From a virus: DNA of 23,281 bases. The notes under the pieces were generated by a model that saw only the letters and a list, made by a program, of their open reading frames with translations, did not search any database and was not told the origin of the DNA. The DNA lies in IMG/VR virus record IMGVR_UViG_3300030328_002342, positions 1 through 23,281 of that record. One strand, 5' to 3'. This document shows positions 1 through 4,962 of the stretch, piece after piece (positions within the stretch are counted from its first letter, which is position 1; each line of letters begins with the position of its first letter). A program made the position numbers and the translations under genes.

Positions 1-1
1 A

Positions 2-520
2 AGAACACATAACTCTCCACTTCATAATACTGGATGGTCAGGTTTTAATTATAATAAAGCAGCTGCTGAAGAAGATTACATGCCAATTGAGCATGATATG
101 CACAGAGGTATGTCTAGAGAATCATCTGAATTTAAATATATGCCAATAGAGGATATTGAAAAAGGTGATGCAGAAGGGGATACGACTAAGTATAAAAAAG
201 TTATAAATAAAGCAATTATGCAGAAAGCTACTAAAGCAGAAGTATCAGCTAAATTACGTGAGATGTTTCCTGAAGTTAAAAATAACTCTGTAGAAGTTAA
301 CTGGAGCCCTGATGGTAAAAAAGTAGAAGTATATAAAAAAGATTCTCCATTAAATGCTAAAGGAGATAAATGTCCAGAAAGTGGATGTGTACAAGAAAAA
401 GGTAATGGAAAATGGGGAGTAATTAGTGGTAAAACTGGTAAATGGTGGGATGCTAATTATGATTCAAGAAGTTCTGCAGAAGCAGGATTAAGAGCTTATT
501 TCGCAAACGGAGGAAACTAA
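2..520 (+). CDS. SPL-motif small phage protein, 5' end missing
   Basis: The reading frame is open from base 2 with no stop before the first ATG at 80. The true start is therefore probably outside the window and this is a 3' fragment of at least 172 residues. The upstream part encodes HNSPLHNTGWSGFNYN and a run of acidic residues. The C-terminal part has KKDSPLNAKG, two Cys (KCPESGCVQ) and a compact ending with WGVISGKTGKWWD and AEAGLRAYFANGG, which looks like a small folded domain. The SPL motif occurs twice here and again in the genes at 520 and 1692. The stop overlaps the next ATG (TAATG), so the two are probably cotranslated. I do not know the function. From memory, similar endings occur in hypothetical proteins of marine phages, but this is unverified. 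If the gene does start in this window, ATG 80 is the candidate. Confidence 0.75.
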   Translation, partial: RTHNSPLHNTGWSGFNYNKAAAEEDYMPIEHDMHRGMSRESSEFKYMPIEDIEKGDAEGDTTKYKKVINKAIMQKATKAEVSAKLREMFPEVKNNSVEVNWSPDGKKVEVYKKDSPLNAKGDKCPESGCVQEKGNGKWGVISGKTGKWWDANYDSRSSAEAGLRAYFANGGN

Positions 521-1044
521 TGGATACACTAGATAAATTAAGAGGGAAATTTTTTAATAAAAATTCATTTAATGTAGGTTTTAATAATAGATCTCCATTA
601 AATTATATAACTTCAAGTGGACCTACTCAACCAACATTCAATGACACAGGTATGAAATCATTTGAACCAGATCAGTGGAAAGGAGCTTTTGATTCATCAG
701 ATGCAGTGAGAAAAGAAACTAAAGCTCATATTGACAAACAAAAAGGTTATTACAAAGCAGCTTGGGATGGTATTAAGCTGTTAGCTACTGCCGGTATGGG
801 TGGTGCAGCAGCTGGTGGTGGAGCTGGAGGTGCAACTGGTTTTCAACAATTTATCAGCGGAGCTGATAGTATTTTTAGCGGAGAAGCTTTACAAAATGCT
901 GATAATTTTCTTGGAAATATAAATTGGCAAGAGAAACTATCTAAAAAGAAAGAAGACAAAGAAGACGATAAACAAAATCAAGAAGACGAAGAAAAAAGTT
1001 CATTATGTGAAATGAATCCTGATTCTTCTTTCTGTGAAAATTAA
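520..1044 (+). CDS. Hypothetical phage protein with SPLN motif and Gly/Ala-rich segment
   Basis: This 174-residue protein starts at the ATG that shares its A with the previous stop. The N-terminus carries FNNRSPLNYITSSG (about residues 21-35), matching the SPL motif of its neighbours. The middle (about residues 85-110) is a Gly/Ala-rich, weakly hydrophobic stretch reading GMGGAAAGGGAGGATG. It could insert into or lie against a membrane, or be a flexible packing segment in the virion. After residue 145 the protein is a highly charged Lys/Asp/Glu tail that ends with two Cys spaced nine residues apart (CEMNPDSSFC). No catalytic motif is visible. A 73-base gap with no hairpin that I trust follows before the next gene. 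It could be an internal virion or membrane-contacting protein, but that is a guess from composition only. Confidence 0.7.
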   Translation: MDTLDKLRGKFFNKNSFNVGFNNRSPLNYITSSGPTQPTFNDTGMKSFEPDQWKGAFDSSDAVRKETKAHIDKQKGYYKAAWDGIKLLATAGMGGAAAGGGAGGATGFQQFISGADSIFSGEALQNADNFLGNINWQEKLSKKKEDKEDDKQNQEDEEKSSLCEMNPDSSFCEN

Positions 1045-1117
1045 TAAAAACAGTCATGGATCTGTATAAAACCAAAGAAAAATAGAAAATAAACATTAAC
1101 ATTTAAAAACAAAAATC

Positions 1118-1537
1118 ATGGCAAATTGGATTAATTTCAACGTAGTGGGTGGTGTAACAGATGGTGCAGGTGCAACTCCAGCTCCAGAGATGGATGGAGA
1201 TAACTTAGTATTAGCTGAAAGCATTATCAATGTATCAGTACCAACTCCAGCTCCGGCTTCTGCTATTGAAGCAGTATTAAACTTAGCTGGACCAGCAGGT
1301 GCAACAACTTGTACGCTTATCTGTTCAACTTCAGCTGATGCAGGAGATGCTCCTGACGCTAACGTACCAGCTTCAGCAGATTACGTAAACAAAGTAAAAG
1401 CAGCTATCATCAGATCAATGACAGCAAATCCAGGTGGAGTAAAATCTAACTGTATTTTACCTCAAGATCAAGCTGATAACACTGCTCCATACGATCCAAC
1501 ACTTAGAGTGTACTGGAGAAGTTTCGTAGTAGCATAA
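1118..1537 (+). CDS. Small abundant-type virion protein, decoration protein candidate
   Basis: This 139-residue, Ala/Pro/Val/Thr-rich protein has low charge and no membrane segment, and looks like a compact beta protein (starts MANWINFNVVGG; ends LRVYWRSFVVA). The codon use stands out. AAC, TAC, TTC and ATC are frequent here, as in the major capsid gene, while neighbouring genes use AAT, TAT, TTT and ATA. That bias in an AT-rich phage usually marks a highly expressed product. The A-rich leader (TTTAAAAACAAAAATC before ATG) fits a Bacteroidota-type start without Shine-Dalgarno. The inference is a small capsid decoration or other abundant structural protein, encoded away from the head block. 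No family was recognised, so another abundant early or structural protein is equally possible. Three Cys are present (CTLIC and NCILP). Confidence 0.7.
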   Translation: MANWINFNVVGGVTDGAGATPAPEMDGDNLVLAESIINVSVPTPAPASAIEAVLNLAGPAGATTCTLICSTSADAGDAPDANVPASADYVNKVKAAIIRSMTANPGGVKSNCILPQDQADNTAPYDPTLRVYWRSFVVA

Positions 1538-1539
1538 GT

Positions 1540-1695
1540 ATGAAACCTAGAGGATTAGGCGATTCTATCGCACAATTCACAAAAAAAACAGGTATTAAGG
1601 CTGTAGTCAATAAAATGGCTAACAGCCTTAATAAACCCTGTGGTTGTCAAAAAAGACAAAATTATTTAAATAATAAATTTCCTTATAAACAATGA
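1540..1695 (+). CDS. 51-residue CGC-type small phage protein
   Basis: This is a short frame of 51 codons. It starts two bases after the previous stop, ends in TGA, and its stop overlaps the ATG of the next gene (ATGA), so position alone supports a real gene. The N-terminal half (GLGDSIAQFTKKTGIKAVVN) is predicted to form one amphipathic helix. The C-terminal half has the compact motif KPCGCQKRQNYLNNKFPY. A CGC.KR...LN..FPY signature seems familiar to me from other small Bacteroidota-phage proteins, but I could not search for it. Two Cys alone cannot make a full zinc site, so metal binding would need dimerisation or a partner. Function unknown. Confidence 0.75.
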   Translation: MKPRGLGDSIAQFTKKTGIKAVVNKMANSLNKPCGCQKRQNYLNNKFPYKQ

Positions 1696-2036
1696 GAATC
1701 AATCTACAAAGAAAATTTACAATGAATTCTCCCCTAAAAATTGATAACACTCCTGTGTATCAAGTGGATTTAGGTGAAGGTATATTAGGTAAAGGAAATA
1801 AAAATGGGACTATATTAGTGTCAGACAAAATAAAAGATCCCGAAGAAAGACAAAGCATTATAGACCATGAGGGTGTACATATAGATCAAATTAAAAGAGG
1901 AGACTTAGATTATGATGATGAAGCTGTATACTGGAAAGGTAAAAAATATTCTAGAGCAGAAATGGATGAAGGTAATCCAAATCTACCTTGGGAACAAGAA
2001 GCATATTCAAAAACAGACAATTACGAAAAATATTAA
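1692..2036 (+). CDS. Small zincin-like (HExxH) putative metallopeptidase
   Basis: This protein has 114 residues. It contains a clear HEGVH motif (His59, Glu60, His63) followed about 40 residues later by PWEQEAY. The spacing and the Glu101/Glu103 pair suit a gluzincin-type third zinc ligand. The N-terminus includes MNSPLKID (residues 11-18), another SPL motif. The intervening KRGDLDYDD...YWKGK segment is consistent with a minimal zincin core. The start at 1692 overlaps the preceding TGA; ATG 1722 (Met11) is the alternative. There is no signal peptide, so it acts in the cytoplasm or in the virion. Possible roles are cleavage of a virion or host protein, or help in lysis, since a holin follows at 2794. 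The substrate is unknown. Catalysis is inferred from the motif only. Confidence 0.78.
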   Translation: MRINLQRKFTMNSPLKIDNTPVYQVDLGEGILGKGNKNGTILVSDKIKDPEERQSIIDHEGVHIDQIKRGDLDYDDEAVYWKGKKYSRAEMDEGNPNLPWEQEAYSKTDNYEKY

Positions 2037-2038
2037 TC

Positions 2039-2794
2039 ATGGCATATATACAAAACAATCCTTTTTTAAGAAAAGAATCAAAAAAAGAACTTGAAAAAGT
2101 TGTAAGTAGTGAAGATCCACAATGGGTAGATGATCCAACACGATACCATCAAACTTATACATTAAATCCTGATTATGACGCTTTAGAGAGGAGAGAAATT
2201 CAATCACCTGATAATTACGTGAAATTGCCAAATGATGAAAGGTCTTACCTCAGACCAAGAGTAATAAAAAACTTAGAAGGTGGACCAGGTAATAGATATG
2301 ACGAAATCCCTACTTTTGAATCGCTTGAACCAAGTGGAAACGAAATACAAGACATAGCTAACTATGAATTATTGAAGAAAAATGTTGCGGATTCTTTAGC
2401 TTTAGTTAATAAAGGTGATAACTGGGCAGCTGCTTCTATTTATGGAGATAATTTAGGTAAAGATGCTAGAATGATGACAAAAATGGATCAATTAAGTAGT
2501 CATAATGCTAACCTTATGAATAATTTAAGAGGTTATCAAAATACCTCTGGAAATTATAATGCATCGGATGACTGGAATCAATACTCTACACTTAGTTCTG
2601 TAAAGCCAGATTCTGATTTTGCTCAACAAAATCCTAATTATACAGGAAGTGATATAAATCAATCATATTACGTAGAAGGACAGGGACCTGGTTCTACTGG
2701 TTTCACGGGAGGAAAAAGATTTATAAGTAAAAATGAAGCTGGTGAAAAGTTGAGAGGCATGCGTAATTTGAGAAATAATATTGCAGGATTCTAA
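2039..2794 (+). CDS. Hypothetical phage protein, possibly virion-associated
   Basis: I place the start at ATG 2039 (MAYIQNNPFLRKE), two bases after the previous stop. The longer frame from 1988 would overlap the zincin gene by 49 bases and add 17 residues of unlikely sequence. The product is 251 residues. Its first part is charged and Pro-containing, the middle is helical (about residues 100-170), and the last 80 residues are rich in Asn, Ser, Tyr and Gly (NYNASDDWNQYSTLSS, GSTGFTGGKRF). This composition is common in phage virion proteins. No motif was recognised. It shares its stop with the start of the holin (TAATG), so it belongs to the same transcription unit. Confidence 0.7.
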   Translation: MAYIQNNPFLRKESKKELEKVVSSEDPQWVDDPTRYHQTYTLNPDYDALERREIQSPDNYVKLPNDERSYLRPRVIKNLEGGPGNRYDEIPTFESLEPSGNEIQDIANYELLKKNVADSLALVNKGDNWAAASIYGDNLGKDARMMTKMDQLSSHNANLMNNLRGYQNTSGNYNASDDWNQYSTLSSVKPDSDFAQQNPNYTGSDINQSYYVEGQGPGSTGFTGGKRFISKNEAGEKLRGMRNLRNNIAGF

Positions 2795-3249
2795 TGTCAA
2801 AAAAAAAATTTAAAGATACCACCGTTGGTCAATTATTATTTGGCGCGGCATCTGTAATCAACCCTACATTAGGAAACGTATTACAAGGAGTAACATCCCC
2901 TAAAGAAGCGATAGAAGCTATAGCAAAATCTGATGCTCCTTTAGATGATAAAATAAAATTACAACAATTAATATTTGAACAACAGAATAAAGAGATAGAA
3001 TCTATTACTTCAAGATGGAAGGCAGATTCAATGTCTGATTCGTGGATGTCTAAAAATGTACGTCCATTAGTTTTAATATGGTGTATTGTTGTATTTTCTT
3101 TTGCTGGTATACTAGATAGTATAGAGCATATTCCTTTTCATATTAATGATATTTGGAATGATACTTTCGAGAAGGTCATGATGGCGGTCGTCTTAGCCTA
3201 TTTCGGAGGTCGCACGACAGAAAAGGCGACTAGTATATTCAAAAAGTAA
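2794..3249 (+). CDS. 3TM-type phage holin
   Basis: The protein has 151 residues. It follows the pattern I know for the GTA/3TM phage holin family: a hydrophobic N-terminal segment (about 14-32), a charged helix, the stretch TSRWKADSMSDSWMSKNVRP (72-91), one strong membrane segment (about 90-108), and a second (about 126-139) ending AYFGGRTTEK. Holins form lesions in the inner membrane and time lysis. No endolysin is adjacent. The nearest candidate partners are the zincin at 1692 and the exported protein at 3305. The last 80 bases of the gene are visibly richer in G and C than the surroundings. The assignment rests on remembered family motifs plus membrane topology. Confidence 0.8.
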   Translation: MSKKKFKDTTVGQLLFGAASVINPTLGNVLQGVTSPKEAIEAIAKSDAPLDDKIKLQQLIFEQQNKEIESITSRWKADSMSDSWMSKNVRPLVLIWCIVVFSFAGILDSIEHIPFHINDIWNDTFEKVMMAVVLAYFGGRTTEKATSIFKK

Positions 3250-3304
3250 AGATCACTAAAAATCGGTGATTATACTTTAGAACAATTAAATTAAATTAAA
3301 TATT

Positions 3305-3664
3305 ATGAAAAACTTATTATTAAGTTTATTTATGCTTTTTAGCATAACTATACAAAGTCAAGAATTAAGCGACAAATTAAGAGGAGCTTGGTCAAGTGAC
3401 AAAACGAGTTACTATGTTGTTATACTGCATGATGAAGAAAGAGGTTATGAAATAGTTAATTTTTCTTTTGCAGAAAATCAAACATTAGAAGAAAAAGTTG
3501 TAGAAGAAGGTAAAAATTATATAAAAACCACACTATACAATAAAACTAATAAATTTCAAACAAATATTACTTATACTTTTGTAGATGGTGAACTTCACTG
3601 TAAATTTGGAGATGAATCAAATAAAACTACAGTTTATAATAAATATTGGTTAATGACAAATTAA
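3305..3664 (+). CDS. Small exported phage protein with Sec signal peptide
   Basis: The protein has 119 residues. It starts with MKN, a hydrophobic core (LLLSLFMLFSITI) and a likely cleavage site after QS or QSQ, which looks like a flavobacterial Sec signal peptide. There is no lipobox Cys. The mature part (about 100 residues) reads as alternating beta strands (SYYVVILHD, GYEIVNFSF, NITYTFVDGELHCKF), so it is probably a small beta-barrel or lipocalin-like fold. Being exported, it would act in the periplasm or on the outer membrane. Candidate roles are superinfection exclusion or the envelope step of lysis. It follows the holin after a 55-base gap containing a weak inverted repeat. Function unknown. 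Confidence 0.75.
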   Translation: MKNLLLSLFMLFSITIQSQELSDKLRGAWSSDKTSYYVVILHDEERGYEIVNFSFAENQTLEEKVVEEGKNYIKTTLYNKTNKFQTNITYTFVDGELHCKFGDESNKTTVYNKYWLMTN

Positions 3665-3674
3665 ATTAAATAAA

Positions 3675-3914
3675 ATGGAAAATAAAATTACAGCTGAAGA
3701 GCTAAAAGAAATACAAGAATTACAAGCTAATCTATATAAACTCACTACAGATATAGGAGTTTTAGAAACCCAAAAACACGCGGTTTTACATGAACTAGCT
3801 GGGGTGAATCAAACTCAAGAAGAATACAAAAAAGTATTAGAAAATAAATACGGTCCAATAAATATAAATTTAGAAGACGGTAGTTTTGAAGTAGTAAAAA
3901 AAGAAAATGAGTAA
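3675..3914 (+). CDS. Small coiled-coil phage protein
   Basis: The protein has 79 residues. Roughly residues 5-60 form a continuous charged helix with heptad-like Leu/Ile spacing (ELKEIQELQANLYKLTTDIG), broken by a short turn and followed by a second helix. The end is a small strand region (INLEDGSFEVVKK). The shape resembles a prefoldin-like helical hairpin, but no specific family is claimed. It begins 10 bases after the exported protein gene and its last eight bases overlap the start of the next frame, so translation is probably coupled. It could be an assembly chaperone or oligomerisation protein. Confidence 0.68.
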   Translation: MENKITAEELKEIQELQANLYKLTTDIGVLETQKHAVLHELAGVNQTQEEYKKVLENKYGPININLEDGSFEVVKKENE

Positions 3915-4134
3915 TGTAATAAGAAAAATCAGTATTGGTGCTGATTATAAGAATGAAGCAATGCATTATTCTGTAGGTCAACAAGTATATGGAGGACATG
4001 AAATTTCTCATATATTGTTAGACGAAAAAGATAATTCTTACAATATTTATATAAAGAAAAACAATGAGGTATTGCCTTGGAAGAAATTTAATTCTAACAT
4101 GGCAATATCTATTGAATATGATCTTGAATATTAA
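3907..4134 (+). CDS. Conserved-looking 75-residue phage protein
   Basis: The protein has 75 residues (starts MSNVIRKISIGADYKN; contains MHYSVGQQVYGG and EVLPWKKFN; ends ISIEYDLEY). It looks like a single small beta-rich domain with strands separated by charged turns. From memory, very similar short proteins occur upstream of terminase genes in marine podoviruses, but no function is known to me. It overlaps the preceding gene by eight bases and its stop shares an A with the next start (TAATG). The tight coupling with the co-chaperonin gene suggests a role in virion assembly, which is inference. Confidence 0.7.
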   Translation: MSNVIRKISIGADYKNEAMHYSVGQQVYGGHEISHILLDEKDNSYNIYIKKNNEVLPWKKFNSNMAISIEYDLEY

Positions 4135-4760
4135 TGAAAAGCTTATATGATTTTATTGTAGAACCTTTAGGGGATAGATATGCAAATAATAAAAAAATAA
4201 GTGAAAAGAAATTAATTTTAAATACTAAAATTGAATCTTGGAAGTTTGTTAATAGATTTGCTAAGGTTATATCTACTCCTGCAGCTATAAAAACACCCAT
4301 TAAAAAAGGCGATATTATAGTTGTTCATCAAAATATTTTTAGAAGATTCTATAATATGAAAGGTAGGCAGCAAAATAGTAGATCTTTTTTTAAAAATAAT
4401 ATGTATTTTGTAGGTGTAGATCAAGTTTATTTATATAAGAATAAAGATAAATGGATATCTTTTGGAGATAGATGCTTTGTAATGCCTTTAAAAAACACTA
4501 ATGATTTAAGCACTAGTAAAGAAGAAAAATGTGTTGGTATACTAAAAATAGGTAATAATACATTAGAGGCATCTGAAATTAATTCAGGAGACAAGATTGG
4601 GTTTAAACCTGGTGCTGAATGGGAGTTTATTATAAATAATGAACGCCTTTATTGTATGAAATCAAATGATATAGTTATAAAATATGAGTACAAAGGAAAC
4701 GAAGAAGAATATAATCCAAGCTGGACAAGTAGCAGTCAAAGAGTTAATAAAAGTTGCTAA
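4134..4760 (+). CDS. GroES-like co-chaperonin, apparently two GroES-type units
   Basis: The protein has 208 residues. The N-terminal unit starts VEPLGDRY (residues 9-16, like the PLGDR start of GroES), then KVISTPAAIKTPIKKGDIIV (44-63) and HQNIFRRF. The C-terminal unit starts GDRCFVMPL (111-119), then VGILKIG, GDKIGFKPGAEWEFI (152-166) and NNERLYCMKSNDIVIKYE (168-185), which closely follows the GroES ending (idg..l..m...dIl). Phage co-chaperonins such as T4 gp31 work with host GroEL to fold the capsid protein, and the terminase-portal-capsid block just downstream fits that role. The 3' end overlaps the next gene by 77 bases in another frame. Single-domain decoration around one GroES fold is the alternative reading. 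The assignment is from motifs only. Confidence 0.7.
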   Translation: MKSLYDFIVEPLGDRYANNKKISEKKLILNTKIESWKFVNRFAKVISTPAAIKTPIKKGDIIVVHQNIFRRFYNMKGRQQNSRSFFKNNMYFVGVDQVYLYKNKDKWISFGDRCFVMPLKNTNDLSTSKEEKCVGILKIGNNTLEASEINSGDKIGFKPGAEWEFIINNERLYCMKSNDIVIKYEYKGNEEEYNPSWTSSSQRVNKSC

Positions 4761-4962
4761 AGAACCAATTATAGATTTTGGACCTGATATTTCCGCGGAT
4801 AGATTAAAGAACGCAGCAGCTACTAAAAAACTAGCTATATTTGATGCTTTTGAAATTCTAAATAGAATAGAAGAAGAAAGAAACTTATTAGAAGATAAAC
4901 CTAAACAAGAGGAGAAGAAAGAGAAAACTTTTAAAGGGTTTGCAGAAGGGAGGTCTAAGTAA
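4684..4962 (+). CDS. Possible small terminase subunit, 92 residues
   Basis: The protein has 92 residues and only one Met, so ATG 4684 is the natural start despite a 77-base overlap with the co-chaperonin gene. It is all-helical. A Lys-rich N-terminal helix (QAGQVAVKELIKVAK) is followed by GPDISADRLKNAAATKKLAI (helix-turn-helix-like spacing), a third helix, and an acidic/basic tail (DKPKQEEKKEKTFKG). It ends on the A shared with the first ATG of terL. Position, size and helical DNA-binding-like make-up fit a small terminase subunit, which recognises the packaging site. No diagnostic signature was recognised, so this is an inference from context. It could instead be a terminase cofactor. Confidence 0.6.
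   Translation: MSTKETKKNIIQAGQVAVKELIKVAKEPIIDFGPDISADRLKNAAATKKLAIFDAFEILNRIEEERNLLEDKPKQEEKKEKTFKGFAEGRSK

Noticed and set aside
1045-1117. Gap of 73 bases before the decoration-protein candidate as a promoter or terminator
   Set aside because: It is A-rich with only a four-base inverted repeat (ACAG/CTGT) and no recognisable promoter boxes.
1988-2038. Longer start for the 251-residue gene at ATG 1988
   Set aside because: It would overlap the zincin gene by 49 bases. ATG 2039 lies two bases after the previous stop and fits the spacing seen across the window.
1912-2094. 60-codon frame overlapping the zincin gene and the next gene
   Set aside because: It lies inside better-supported genes in other frames and its Lys/Ile-rich product looks like a shadow of AT-rich DNA.
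3252-3270. Inverted repeat ATCAC...GTGAT after the holin gene
   Set aside because: The perfect stem is only five base pairs with a nine-base loop and no T-run, so I do not call it a terminator.
3271-3280. Possible Bacteroidota -7 element near TATACTTTAG before the exported protein gene
   Set aside because: It differs from TAnnTTTG and no TTTG -33 element is found upstream, so no promoter is called.
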